Positions 15,808-23,492 of a stretch of 34,891 nt of DNA are shown in pieces. The translations under genes were made by a program, and so were the position numbers. The notes below the pieces were generated by a model that saw nothing but the letters and a program-made list of their open reading frames with translations, was not told where the DNA came from and did no database searches. The stretch comes from Desulfuromonas sp. (GTDB taxonomy: Bacteria > Desulfobacterota > Desulfuromonadia > Desulfuromonadales > UBA2294): positions 1-34,891 of the forward strand of contig PKUH01000081.1 of assembly GCA_002869615.1 (NCBI GenBank), given 5' to 3'. The number at the start of each line of letters is the position of its first letter. The stretch's first letter is position 1.

Positions 15808-16833
15808 CTACCACACCTCTTCCACCGTAATCACAATCTTCTTCAGATTTTTCCCGGTCTTGACGAAAATCGAACCGTCACGGGTGCCGGCATACTTGCC
15901 GTATAATTCGCCCGGTGCCGGCGTTCCACCAAGAACATTGCGCGCCGCCAGGTAATAAGTGCCCCCTTTCGGAAAGGAGATGATGAACTCGCCATCCGGA
16001 CCGGTCGGCTGCGATACGTACTCCGGGCGATTGAGCATCATCTCATCCTTGTAGAGCAGCGCCCGAAGGCCGGCGAGAGGATTTCCATCCTTATCGACAA
16101 TCGTGCCGCTGATGGCCGTATTTCCGAATAGCGACGAGGCGAACCGTTCGACCTTCTGCGGCACCTCGATCAGCGGAATCTCAACCCTGGCAACCTCGCC
16201 CTGCTTCAAGGCAATAGCATTCCCGGGATAGTAGCCAAACAGGTCGCCGGCCCGCAGCGGCCCGGCAAATGCGCCGCTCTTGCGCTGGCGGACAACCAGG
16301 TAATAGGTGCCCGGCTCAAGCGGCACCTCGAAAAAACCGTTCTCGTCGGACGGCGCCGACATCCCCATGCCGAACCCCTTGAGCTGACTCGACAGATCGG
16401 GATAGATCGAGGCCGATGCCCCGGCCACCGGCTTGCCGTTCCAGGTCACAGTTCCCAGTACTCCGGTCTCGACAAGAGGATTAGCCTGCGGAGTTTCCCC
16501 AGAGGTCGGCAGCATCAGCATGTTGACCTTCTGCACCCCTTCCTCGGGGACCGAGAGCGGATTGCGCCCGTAGTAGGTGAAGAGCCCTTCGCCACGGGCG
16601 ATAACGTAATACTGACCCGGCGGCACTTCGAGTTCAAATTGGCCATCGACCCTTGTCGGAGATGAATTGTATGGCACCGCTTCGGTAAACGACATGACTT
16701 CGATTGGATACGCAGAAACCGTAATCCCGGCGACCGGATCACTCTGCACCGTTGCCTTGCCGGTCATCATGGCGGCATGGCAAGGAACGACCATAAGAAA
16801 AAAGATGACTATTGAAAGATAATGCTTAAACAT
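15808..16833 (-). CDS. Secreted protein with three carboxypeptidase-regulatory-like beta domains
   Basis: I chose ATG 16833 (MFKHYLSIVIFFLMV) because GAGG lies 7 bases upstream and a signal peptide ending PCHA follows; an upstream ATG at 16869 would bury the signal. The 341-residue mature part contains three tandem modules of the CarboxypepD_reg/transthyretin-like type, each with a GTV..GKPVAGA start and a DG-F-V-L-PGTYYLVVR end: about residues 20-100, 125-210 and 235-330. It is probably a periplasmic or surface binding/scaffold protein with no enzymatic residues visible. It ends VEEVW with a TAG stop that looks genuine, because beyond it only repeat DNA follows. Confidence 0.8.
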   Translation of the reverse strand: MFKHYLSIVIFFLMVVPCHAAMMTGKATVQSDPVAGITVSAYPIEVMSFTEAVPYNSSPTRVDGQFELEVPPGQYYVIARGEGLFTYYGRNPLSVPEEGVQKVNMLMLPTSGETPQANPLVETGVLGTVTWNGKPVAGASASIYPDLSSQLKGFGMGMSAPSDENGFFEVPLEPGTYYLVVRQRKSGAFAGPLRAGDLFGYYPGNAIALKQGEVARVEIPLIEVPQKVERFASSLFGNTAISGTIVDKDGNPLAGLRALLYKDEMMLNRPEYVSQPTGPDGEFIISFPKGGTYYLAARNVLGGTPAPGELYGKYAGTRDGSIFVKTGKNLKKIVITVEEVW

Positions 16834-16934
16834 AAAGAACCTCAAATCGTATTTTGCCGCAGGTATCAACAGGTAAAGTCAGGATAAAGGATTAACACAA
16901 AAGGATAAAGCTAAAATCATGCAAGCATTTGCTT

Positions 16935-16958
16935 GGGGGCACCCTGAACAGCGCGACC
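16935..16958. repeat. CACCCTGAACAG element, copy 1 (3' side of TA module 1)
   Basis: GGGGGCACCCTGAACAGCGC followed by GACC. It shares its CACCCTGAACAG core with 17527-17550 and 20360-20383. It lies about 20 bases beyond the toxin stop. Confidence 0.6.
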
Positions 16959-16979
16959 AAGCTTACAACCGCTCCTGGC

Positions 16980-17261
16980 TCATTTCTTGATCTTTCGGGA
17001 ATAAATCTCTCGTCGGTGACCAACATTTAACGCAAGGACAACAAGACGACCATCCTGCAATTCACAGAGGATGCGATAAGGACCGATCCGGTAACGCCAC
17101 AAACCAGCGCGGTCGCCCTTTAAAGGTTCGCCAAAGTGACGTGGATCCTTGCAACCATCAATTCGATCATCAAGCCAGTCGAGAATTCTTTTTTGAATCG
17201 GTCGGTCAAGTTTACGAATTTGCCGTTCGGCAATATTGCTGATTTCAACTTTCCAGGCCAA
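16980..17261 (-). CDS. RelE/ParE-superfamily toxin, TA module 1
   Basis: 93 residues from a TTG start (17261) that overlaps the antitoxin's last codons by 17 bases. The sequence has the RelE fold hallmarks: IAERQIRKLD in the first helix, PLKGDRAGLWRYRIGPYRIL in the central strands, and a C-terminal VLALNVGHRREIYSRK, where arginine, histidine and tyrosine are the usual active-site residues of ribosome-dependent mRNA interferases. By family it would cleave mRNA in the ribosomal A site. It is about 85% identical to the toxin at 20395-20670. The antitoxin is directly upstream, the standard RelBE order. Confidence 0.9.
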   Translation of the reverse strand: MAWKVEISNIAERQIRKLDRPIQKRILDWLDDRIDGCKDPRHFGEPLKGDRAGLWRYRIGPYRILCELQDGRLVVLALNVGHRREIYSRKIKK

Positions 17262-17457
17262 GGTCCTGCCTCAACTCCTGCAGAGATCTGGTCGATTTGG
17301 TTTCGGCCAGCGCTTGTTTGGCCAGTTCAAGATCCTCATTGTCCTCGAGGTAGCGAACAATAGCCTCCCTGACCACCACGCTCCGATTGCTCCCTTGCGC
17401 CCTGGCAATCAGATCGAGTTCCTTTTCGATTTCACTATCGAGACGTATTGTTAACAT
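17245..17457 (-). CDS. RelB-like ribbon-helix-helix antitoxin, TA module 1 (intact)
   Basis: 70 residues from ATG 17457 (MLTIRLDSEIEKELDLIARA) with GGAGG 6-7 bases upstream. The N-terminal MLTIRLDSEIEKEL / GSNRSVVVREAIVRYLE part is a ribbon-helix-helix DNA-binding domain that should autoregulate the operon. The C-terminal tail (ALAETKSTRSLQELRQDLGL) should wrap the toxin. Codon 55 is TCG (Ser), the position where the second copy has TAG. It ends in TGA (17245-17247), overlapping the toxin start. Confidence 0.9.
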   Translation of the reverse strand: MLTIRLDSEIEKELDLIARAQGSNRSVVVREAIVRYLEDNEDLELAKQALAETKSTRSLQELRQDLGLES

Positions 17458-17526
17458 TTCGACCTCCAATCCTGTATTACATTGTATTGCAATGGGGAAT
17501 TCATGTCAATCGACACAGGGTATTTC

Positions 17527-17550
17527 GGGGCACCCTGAACAGAGTGCCGC
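17527..17550. repeat. CACCCTGAACAG element, copy 2 (5' side of TA module 1)
   Basis: GGGGCACCCTGAACAGAGTG followed by CCGC, with GGGGCAC/GTGCCGC ends nearly complementary. It forms a direct repeat with 16935-16958, so TA module 1 is bracketed by two copies. Confidence 0.6.
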
Positions 17551-17564
17551 AAGGTTGCAATTAA

Positions 17565-18512
17565 TCAGTATCTACACTTGAAATACGCGATCGTTTTTTC
17601 GAGCCCTGAGCGCAATTCCTCCGTCGGCTGCCAATTGATGATCTCGCTGGCATAGCTTATATCGGGTTGGCGTTGAACCGGATCATCCTCGGGCAACGGG
17701 CGATACGCGATAACTGAGCCTGATCCGACCATGGAGATAATCAGCTCAGCCAGCTGCAGCATCGAAATCTCTGCCGGATTACCGAGGTTAAGCGGGCCGG
17801 TGATGTCGGCATCGGTTGCCATGAATCGGACAAGGCCCTCAACAAGATCATCGACATAACAGAATGAACGGGTTTGCGAGCCGTGTCCGTAAACCGTCAG
17901 GGGGTCGCCCTTAAGAGCCTGCATGATGAAATTGGAAACCACCCGACCATCACCGGCCAGCATAGTCGGTCCATAGGTATTGAAAATCCGGGCGACCTTG
18001 ATTGCAACATCATATTGCCGGTGATAATCGAAAAAGAGCGTCTCGGCACAACGCTTTCCTTCGTCGTAGCAGGCCCGTGGTCCAACCGTGCTGACATTGC
18101 CGCAATAACTCTCCGGCTGCGGATGAACCAGAGGATCACCGTAGACCTCGCTGGTTGATGCCTGCAGAACTCTGGCACCACATTTCTGCGCGACTTCGAG
18201 AACCCGGATCGCCCCCATCACACAGGTCTGCGTGGTCTGTACCGGGTCAACCTGATAATGAACCGGTGAGGCCGGACAGGCCAGATTGTAGATTTCGTCT
18301 ATGTCAACATTGATCGGTGCGCAGACATCCCGCTCTAAAAGTTCGAAACGACCAGAAGAAAAGAGTTGCTCAATATTTTCCCGGCGACCCGTAAAGAAGT
18401 TATCCAGGCATAAGACATGATGCCCTGCGGCAACAAGCCTCGCACAAAGATGCGAGCCAATGAAACCGGCGCCACCGGTTACGAGTATGCGTTTCAGCGT
18501 CATCCAATTCAC
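17565..18512 (-). CDS. UDP-glucuronate decarboxylase (UDP-xylose synthase), SDR family
   Basis: 315 residues from GTG 18512 (AAGGG 5 bases upstream), or ATG 18503. It is an NAD-dependent extended short-chain dehydrogenase: Rossmann motif [10 protein letters not shown] at residues 13-22, [12 protein letters not shown], the active-site serine in [11 protein letters not shown], and the Y149xxxK153 dyad in [29 protein letters not shown] and the [15 protein letters not shown] segment are characteristic of UDP-glucuronate decarboxylases (EC 4.1.1.35). It would turn UDP-glucuronate into UDP-xylose in the cytoplasm for surface polysaccharide or glycoprotein. Full family length. The glycan genes at 21046-29559 are likely users of the product. 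Confidence 0.9.
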   Translation of the reverse strand: MNWMTLKRILVTGGAGFIGSHLCARLVAAGHHVLCLDNFFTGRRENIEQLFSSGRFELLERDVCAPINVDIDEIYNLACPASPVHYQVDPVQTTQTCVMGAIRVLEVAQKCGARVLQASTSEVYGDPLVHPQPESYCGNVSTVGPRACYDEGKRCAETLFFDYHRQYDVAIKVARIFNTYGPTMLAGDGRVVSNFIMQALKGDPLTVYGHGSQTRSFCYVDDLVEGLVRFMATDADITGPLNLGNPAEISMLQLAELIISMVGSGSVIAYRPLPEDDPVQRQPDISYASEIINWQPTEELRSGLEKTIAYFKCRY

Positions 18513-18526
18513 CCATGCCCTTCAAT

Positions 18527-18563
18527 CAAATCGGGGACACATAAGTTATGTGTCCCCGATTTG
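18527..18563. repeat. Perfect palindrome of the GGGGACAC family
   Basis: 18-bp arms (CAAATCGGGGACACATAA and its complement) around a single G. It lies between the decarboxylase start and the peptide terminator. It shares its GGGGACA core with 15520-15545 and 20931-20983. REP/RAYT-type element by appearance. Confidence 0.75.
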
Positions 18564-18577
18564 CTCTTGACCTTACT

Positions 18578-18610
18578 GAAAGCTGCCAACTGCTGACTGT
18601 CAACTTGCAG
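18578..18610. repeat. Dispersed GCCAACTGCTGACTGTCAAC-type repeat
   Basis: AAGCTGCCAACTGCTGACTG followed by TCAACTTGCAG; relative of 15770-15803. It fills the space between the palindrome and the terminator. A looser relative (TAGCTTACAGCTTAAAACTTACAGC) lies at about 18749-18773, up against the stop of the FG-GAP gene. Confidence 0.45.
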
Positions 18611-18613
18611 ACG

Positions 18614-18641
18614 AAAAAGGCCGGGCGATTAAGCCCGGCCT
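18614..18641 (-). terminator. Intrinsic terminator after the NVHPC peptide gene (copy 1)
   Basis: Arms AGGCCGGGC (18633-18641) and GCCCGGCCT (18618-18626) on the minus strand, followed by a T run. It begins 14 bases after the peptide stop codon. Confidence 0.85.
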
Positions 18642-18654
18642 GATTTCGTTTAGC

Positions 18655-18711
18655 TTAGCAGGGATGAACGTTGCCGCTGCCAACGACTTTAGGCTTCATA
18701 TACTTTTTCAT
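18655..18711 (-). CDS. 18-residue NVHPC-tailed micropeptide, copy 1
   Basis: ATG 18711 to TAA 18655 encodes MKKYMKPKVVGSGNVHPC. The Shine-Dalgarno is strong (AAAGGAG, 6-7 bases upstream). It starts 67 bases after the FG-GAP gene's stop and is followed by an intrinsic terminator, so it is probably the last cistron of that transcript. The copy at 29699-29755 differs at three residues. Six codons differ synonymously while the NVHPC end is identical, which indicates selection on the peptide. The basic N-terminal half, Gly-Ser hinge and C-terminal His-Pro-Cys would suit a modified (RiPP-like) precursor, a metal or heme ligand, or a thiol-tethered tag. No modification enzyme is in the window. The gene is real by context; the function is unknown. 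Confidence 0.8.
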   Translation of the reverse strand: MKKYMKPKVVGSGNVHPC

Positions 18712-18778
18712 AATCTTTCTCCTTTACTCTGGTTTATGATTTGTCTTATAGCTTACAGCTTAAAACTTACAGCTCGCT

Positions 18779-20209
18779 TTATTGATTAATCGTTATCGTT
18801 TCGCCATTGCTTGCCTTGGCGGTTTTGCTGGTGCCGTCGGCGAAGGTGACGGTCACATCATAGCTGCCGCTGGCGCCGAAGTGGGCGACGTTCGGGCTCT
18901 GTGCACAGAAACCGTCGGCTGATTTCATCTCGCGGGTGGCGACGGTCTGGCCGTTCTGCTTCAGTTCGACCTTGGCGCCGTAGGCCGAGGCCTTGCCGGT
19001 GACGTTGACCTTGATGTAGTTGTCATCGTTCTGTTGGTTGAGGTAGAGCTTGTTGGCGGCGCCCCAGTTGACGACATAGAGGTCGAGGTCACCGTCGTTA
19101 TCGATATCGGCAAAGGCGGTCCCCTTGGTGCGAACGGTTGAACACTGGATCTGCGGCTGGTCTCCAGCGACGTTTTTGAAGTTGCCGGCTCCGTCGTTGA
19201 CGTAGAGCTGGTTGGCGAGTTTGCAGTCGCCTTCGTAGAGGTCGACGTCGCCGTCGTTGTCGATATCACCAAAGGTCGGGCCTTTGCCCCACCCTTCGTG
19301 GGCACCGGCCATGTTGGTACTGGCTTCGGTGAAGGTGCCGTTGCCGTTGTTCAGGTAGAGGTTGTTTTTGCCGACGTAGTTGGAGACGAACAGGTCCTGG
19401 TCGCCGTCGTTGTCGATATCGGCGAAGGTGGCGCCGAGGCCCCAGTTCTTGTCGGCAACACCGGCTTGCTTGGCAACTTCGGCAAAGGTGCCGTCGCCGT
19501 TATTGAGATAGAGCTTGTTGGCTTCGCCGACCGGGTAACGGCCGTTGACGACGTAGAGGTCGACATCGCCGTCGCTATCGACATCGGACCAGACGCCCAT
19601 CCAGCTCCACGAGCGATCGCCGACGCCGGCGAGGTCGGTGGTGTCACTGAAGGTGCCGTCGCCGTTATTGCGGTAGAGGACGTTTTTGGCGCCGACGCCG
19701 TAGTTGGCGCAGTAGATATCGAGGTTGCCGTCGTTATCATAATCGGCGAAGGAGGCAGCGTAGGTAAAGGCTTTGAGGCCAACGCCGGCTTCTTGCGTCA
19801 CGTCAACGAAGGTACCGTCGCCGTTGCCTTTGAACAGGCGGTTGGCTTCGATCTCGTGGCGGCCGCCGGTGGCGATGTAGAGATCGGCGTTGCCATCGTT
19901 ATTGTAGTCACCGAAAACAGAGCCCATGGCGAAGCCGGGGTAGTCGATGCCGGTTCCGGCAGTGGCGGTCACATCTTCGAAGCGGCCGTTGCCGTTATTG
20001 AGGAACAGCTTGTTGGCGCCACCCTTGTTGGAGACGTAGAGGTCGACCAGGCCGTCGTTGTTAACATCGGCAAAGGCAACGCCCTTACCGAGACCGTCAT
20101 CGGCGACGCCGGCCGAGGTGGAAATGTCGGTGAAATCAGACAGAGCGGATGACACCATCAGTACCAGAAAGCATGGTACCAGAAGAAGAAAAGTCGTTAT
20201 TTTACCCAT
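18779..20209 (-). CDS. Secreted FG-GAP/VCBS beta-propeller protein with ASPIC/UnbV domain (CRTAC1-like)
   Basis: 476 residues from ATG 20209, with AAAAGGAG upstream. The signal peptide ends VSSALS. Seven calcium-binding loops follow at about 50-residue spacing (DVNNDGLVDLYV, DYNNDGNADLYI, DYDNDGNLDIYC, DVDSDGDVDLYV, DIDNDGDQDLFV, DIDNDGDVDLYE, DIDNDGDLDLYV), which predicts a seven-bladed integrin-alpha-like propeller. Residues about 390-476 (NYIKVNVTGKASAYGAKVEL, FGASGSYDVTVTFADG) are the ASPIC/UnbV domain that often follows. It should sit in the periplasm or outside the cell and bind ligand or partner proteins in a Ca-dependent way. The NVHPC peptide gene is next in the transcript. Confidence 0.92.
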   Translation of the reverse strand: MGKITTFLLLVPCFLVLMVSSALSDFTDISTSAGVADDGLGKGVAFADVNNDGLVDLYVSNKGGANKLFLNNGNGRFEDVTATAGTGIDYPGFAMGSVFGDYNNDGNADLYIATGGRHEIEANRLFKGNGDGTFVDVTQEAGVGLKAFTYAASFADYDNDGNLDIYCANYGVGAKNVLYRNNGDGTFSDTTDLAGVGDRSWSWMGVWSDVDSDGDVDLYVVNGRYPVGEANKLYLNNGDGTFAEVAKQAGVADKNWGLGATFADIDNDGDQDLFVSNYVGKNNLYLNNGNGTFTEASTNMAGAHEGWGKGPTFGDIDNDGDVDLYEGDCKLANQLYVNDGAGNFKNVAGDQPQIQCSTVRTKGTAFADIDNDGDLDLYVVNWGAANKLYLNQQNDDNYIKVNVTGKASAYGAKVELKQNGQTVATREMKSADGFCAQSPNVAHFGASGSYDVTVTFADGTSKTAKASNGETITINQ

Positions 20210-20359
20210 TACATGTCTCCTTTTCGCCAGTTCAACAGCAAATCAAGTTGCATTATATACTAAAAAGTGTTTTCAATACAAATAGTTAAGCTATTCAGAG
20301 CCTACCTTAGCCTACATTGATTATGCAAGATATAGGCCGACAACACTAAAACCCGGTTT

Positions 20360-20383
20360 GGGACACCCTGAACAGAGTGTCCC
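20360..20383. repeat. CACCCTGAACAG element, copy 3 (3' side of TA module 2)
   Basis: GGGACACCCTGAACAGAGTG followed by TCCC: a hairpin with 7-bp perfect ends, 11 bases from the stop of toxin 2. Same element as at 16935 and 17527. Confidence 0.65.
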
Positions 20384-20394
20384 GGTAAAAAAGA

Positions 20395-20670
20395 TTATCT
20401 CTTTCGGGAATAAATCTCTCGGCGGTGACCAACATTTAAAGCTAAAACGACCAGACGATCGTCCTGTAATTCGCACAGAATTCGGTAATTTCCGATCCGG
20501 TAGCGCCAGAAACCAGCCTTGCCTCCCTTTAAGGGTTCACCAAAATGGCGAGGATCCTTGCAGCCCTCTATCCGGTCAGATAACCAGTCGATAATTCTTT
20601 GCTGAACATGACGATCAAGTTTGTGGATCTGGCGCTCGGCAACATTGCTGAATTCAACTTTCCAGGCCAA
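20395..20670 (-). CDS. RelE/ParE-superfamily toxin, TA module 2 (intact)
   Basis: 91 residues from TTG 20670, arranged as in module 1. It keeps all features of the intact paralog: PLKGGKAGFWRYRIGNYRIL and the C-terminal LNVGHRREIYSRKR with the arginine, histidine and tyrosine expected at the active site. Nothing in the sequence suggests inactivation. This is notable because its own antitoxin frame is cut by an amber codon 16 codons before its natural end. The antitoxin of module 1 is similar enough that cross-neutralisation is possible. Confidence 0.88.
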   Translation of the reverse strand: MAWKVEFSNVAERQIHKLDRHVQQRIIDWLSDRIEGCKDPRHFGEPLKGGKAGFWRYRIGNYRILCELQDDRLVVLALNVGHRREIYSRKR

Positions 20671-20866
20671 GGTCCTGCCTCAACTCCTGCAAAGATTTGG
20701 TCTACTTCGTATCAGCCAGCGATTGCTTTGCCAGCTTAAGATCCTCGTTATCTTCAAGATAACGAACGATTGCCTCCCTTACCACCACGCTCCGATTGCT
20801 CCCTTGCGCCTTGGCAATGCAATCCAGTTCCTTTTCCATCTCTTCTTCCAACCGTATTGTTAACAT
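20654..20866 (-). CDS. RelB-like antitoxin, TA module 2, with in-frame amber at codon 55
   Basis: ATG 20866 (GGAGG 4 bases upstream) opens MLTIRLEEEMEKELDCIAKA, then GSNRSVVVREAIVRYLEDNE and SLADTK, followed by TAG at 20702-20704. The frame then continues as TKSLQELRQDLGLES to the same TGA and total length (71 codons with stop) as the intact copy, which has TCG (Ser) at the TAG position. If TAG terminates, the product is 54 residues: the DNA-binding domain stays but most of the toxin-binding tail is lost. If it is read through, the protein is full length. Confidence 0.8.
20702..20704 (-). other. In-frame amber codon in antitoxin 2, at a TCG position of the paralog
   Basis: The coding strand reads GAT ACG AAG TAG ACC AAA TCT TTG CAG. 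The paralog reads GAA ACC AAA TCG ACC AGA TCT CTG CAG. One C-to-A change separates them. Confidence 0.92.
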
Positions 20867-20930
20867 TTCACCTCCATTTATGTATTACATTGTATTGCAG
20901 GCGAAAATTAAAGTCAATTATTGAATCTTT

Positions 20931-20983
20931 ATGGGGACAGTATACTTAAGAAAATTTTATCTTCTTAAGTATACTGTCCCCAT
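20931..20983. repeat. Long perfect inverted repeat of the GGGGACA family
   Basis: 22-bp arms (ATGGGGACAGTATACTTAAG plus AA, 20931-20952, with 20962-20983) around a 9-base loop. The terminal ATGGGGAC/GTCCCCAT resembles the other palindromes, and a lone TGTCCCCATAAG half-site is at 21009-21020. No transposase is nearby. It could also act as a bidirectional terminator, but lacks a long T run. Confidence 0.8.
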
Positions 20984-21045
20984 AAGACTTGACTTTACTT
21001 ATCATGGATGTCCCCATAAGAACAAATGGGTTATTCAAGCGTCTA

Positions 21046-21765
21046 TCATCGTCGCAGAAGATTATATTTTACAATACACCAGATCGCCCGGACACCATCT
21101 TTCCATCCGATTTTCTTCCCTTCAGCATAGGTACGCCCCGCATAGCTAACGCCAACTTCAAATATCCGACAATTAATGCGAGCAACCTTTGCTGTCATCT
21201 CTGGTTCGATACCGAATCGATTTTCCTCCAGTTTGATCTGATCAATAACCTCACGACGAAACACCTTGTAACAACATTCCATATCGGTGAGGTTAAGGTT
21301 GGTCAAGGCATTACTGAAAAAGGTCAAAAAACGATTCCCGAGAGCGTGCCAGAAATATAGAACCCTGTGTGCTTGCCCACCGACAAAACGGGAGCCGAAA
21401 ACCACATCTGCACGGCTATCGAGGATCGGCGCCAGCAAATCGGGATAGTCGGCCGGATCATATTCAAGATCAGCATCCTGAATAAGAATAATATCGCCAG
21501 TTGCCCTTGCAAATCCACGGCGCAGAGCCGCCCCCTTCCCTTTATTTCGATCCTGGGTAAGGACTTTGATCTCGATCTCAGCAGCCGCATCTCCAACTAA
21601 AGCCGGAATATCATGGAGCAATTCGCGCGTCCCATCATTGGAAAAATCATCCACAATTATCAGCTCGCGGCTCAACCCTGGTAATGACACAGAAAGAACC
21701 CGATGCAATATTTCCTGCAGAGTATCTTTTTCATTATAGGCAGGTATAACGACACTAAGCTTCAT
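21046..21765 (-). CDS. GT2-family glycosyltransferase, polyprenyl-phosphate sugar synthase type
   Basis: 239 residues from ATG 21765 ([20 protein letters not shown]); ATG 21777 would add four. It is a GT-A fold inverting transferase: VVIPAYNE, the nucleotide-binding VDDFSNDGT, and the metal-binding QDADLEYDP at about residue 100. GSRFVGG and the ending [20 protein letters not shown] resemble dolichyl-phosphate mannosyltransferase-like enzymes that load a hexose onto a polyprenyl phosphate. No trailing membrane domain is present. Such a lipid-linked sugar would be the donor for the GT-C protein encoded at 25650-27587. This cooperation is inferred from the family logic and the shared neighbourhood. 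Confidence 0.85.
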   Translation of the reverse strand: MKLSVVIPAYNEKDTLQEILHRVLSVSLPGLSRELIIVDDFSNDGTRELLHDIPALVGDAAAEIEIKVLTQDRNKGKGAALRRGFARATGDIILIQDADLEYDPADYPDLLAPILDSRADVVFGSRFVGGQAHRVLYFWHALGNRFLTFFSNALTNLNLTDMECCYKVFRREVIDQIKLEENRFGIEPEMTAKVARINCRIFEVGVSYAGRTYAEGKKIGWKDGVRAIWCIVKYNLLRR

Positions 21766-22012
21766 ATAAATATCCATTCGGCTGGTACCTTAGTGACACC
21801 ATCGCCCAGCATACATACAAAAAAAAGCACGGCCTAAAGACAATATACACGACCCTAAAGGCAGTATCTCTTTATTGTTTTTGAATTAGTCAGCATCAAA
21901 TCCCGAAAGGTACCCATTTCCCTTCAACTATCCACAGAGAAGCAACATAAAGGTGAGATAGGCTTCATGTGCTCTCCAAATATTGACACCCCCCAAATAA
22001 CTTGCGTTGACC

Positions 22013-23410
22013 TTATTCCAGAATTGGTCTATGCGCGGAAGAAGCAGCAGACTTACCAGGTGCCTGCTGGGAGGGTTCTTCTAAACTCGCTACTTGATCA
22101 GCAAGGCCTTCTAGATATTTCGGCATATTCCCATAATAAACGGGCGACCACGGAAGTGCTATTAAATGCTTTATAATGCGTGACGCCGTTTCAACGGATT
22201 TCATTTCAAGAGCCAACCTCACCATTCTAATTTGTATCTCGGGTATATCAGGAAACACCATAGCAGCTTTTTTTAGCATGTGCATTGAATCAGTCGGGAA
22301 GCCTTTATCGTATGCCATCCGCGCCAAATGAAGATATTCAATGGCGTAAATGCGATCCAGAGCGACAGCCTCTTCAAGGTAAGCCAGCGCCAAAACACCG
22401 TCCCCTCGAGCAGCAACCGTACGATACAGGTAATATTTAACCCAGGCAGTATTCGCGCCGTTTTTGATCATTTCAGAGGTGTTTTTCTGAATAAGTTCTT
22501 CCTTGAAAAAATTGGCCAAATAACGATTTTCTCCAAGTTGACGCCAAATGTCTGGGGGGGTCTGGTCGAGATTGTCAGGCTGCTCGATATAACGCAGGAG
22601 GAAATCTTTCAGAAATCGATATTCCAATGGCGCCGTTCCGTCAAGATTGTTGCTCGCAAAAGTAACAGCCAGAGCCTGAACACCACGATCCCGCAAGATA
22701 TTAAGTGTCTGTAGAACGAGAGATAAAATTGGCGTTGCCACTTCATTCTTGTATTTCCCCAAAAACCAATTTTGATCAATATGAACAATAATGGGCCCTT
22801 TCAATTCATCAAGCAACGAAAGAGCGGTAATAGAAGCAGGGGTATTGCTTAAAACACCTGATATCGTACGATTACCCTTCTCTAAAGAGGCCTGCTCAGC
22901 AGTAAAAGCCAACCCATTGGCCGAAAAATAACCTTGGAGACGCTCCTTTTGCTCGAGGTTCAACAAATCAGCATTGGGCCTGACCCAGATAAATTCCCCA
23001 AACCACCCCAGGTCCATGGCAACCCTAACCGTCATTGAAGGGAGAAGGAGAGTATCTGGCCGTTCCAAATTACCGTACCTGCGAAGATCTTCTGAAGATC
23101 CGGATTTCGCGAGACGATACGAACCATCTACCAATGGCTCTGGAACAGCATTCAACATCGGGTTTTTGCTGAGTAACAATAAGGTAGGTTTCCGGGTAGA
23201 GTACTGACGCCAAACAGTCAAAGCCTCCGTTGATAGCTCAAAGCGATGCAAAGGCAATGGTTCCACCAACAATGTCTTCGCTTTTGCATCTGTCGACTTG
23301 GCCTGTCCAGAGTGAATCTGATTTGCATTAGAAAAACATGCCGACAAAAAAAGAATTAGTGCAACACATAGAAATATTTTTACCGCAAAAATAACAACAG
23401 GTTTTCGCAT
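22013..23410 (-). CDS. TPR lipoprotein of a two-copy paralogous family (copy 2)
   Basis: 465 residues from ATG 23410 with GAGGA upstream. Lipobox LFLSAC (cysteine 25). It is a clear paralog of the protein at 13067-14452: FELSTEALTVWRQ, RKPTLLLLSKNPML, GPIIVHIDQNWFLGKYKNEV, a TPR-like helical C-terminal third, and LPWSPVYYGNMPKYL. Function unknown; the conserved HIDxxxF and KNEVATP segments mark a domain I cannot name. Eighty-two bases separate it from the DUF5989-like gene upstream, so it may be the tail of the glycan operon. Its base composition is visibly more AT-rich than the cytochromes. Confidence 0.85.
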   Translation of the reverse strand: MRKPVVIFAVKIFLCVALILFLSACFSNANQIHSGQAKSTDAKAKTLLVEPLPLHRFELSTEALTVWRQYSTRKPTLLLLSKNPMLNAVPEPLVDGSYRLAKSGSSEDLRRYGNLERPDTLLLPSMTVRVAMDLGWFGEFIWVRPNADLLNLEQKERLQGYFSANGLAFTAEQASLEKGNRTISGVLSNTPASITALSLLDELKGPIIVHIDQNWFLGKYKNEVATPILSLVLQTLNILRDRGVQALAVTFASNNLDGTAPLEYRFLKDFLLRYIEQPDNLDQTPPDIWRQLGENRYLANFFKEELIQKNTSEMIKNGANTAWVKYYLYRTVAARGDGVLALAYLEEAVALDRIYAIEYLHLARMAYDKGFPTDSMHMLKKAAMVFPDIPEIQIRMVRLALEMKSVETASRIIKHLIALPWSPVYYGNMPKYLEGLADQVASLEEPSQQAPGKSAASSAHRPILE

Positions 23411-23492
23411 GAAGGTTCCTCAAAGATTCAGTGACAGCTAATAGCTTGCAATGATTAATTGTCAATAGCGATTATCATTATTTTCATAGAGG

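Noticed and set aside
19298-20152. 284-codon plus-strand frame over the FG-GAP gene
   Set aside because: It mirrors the repeated calcium loops (VVDIGEG-like strings); no independent evidence for coding.
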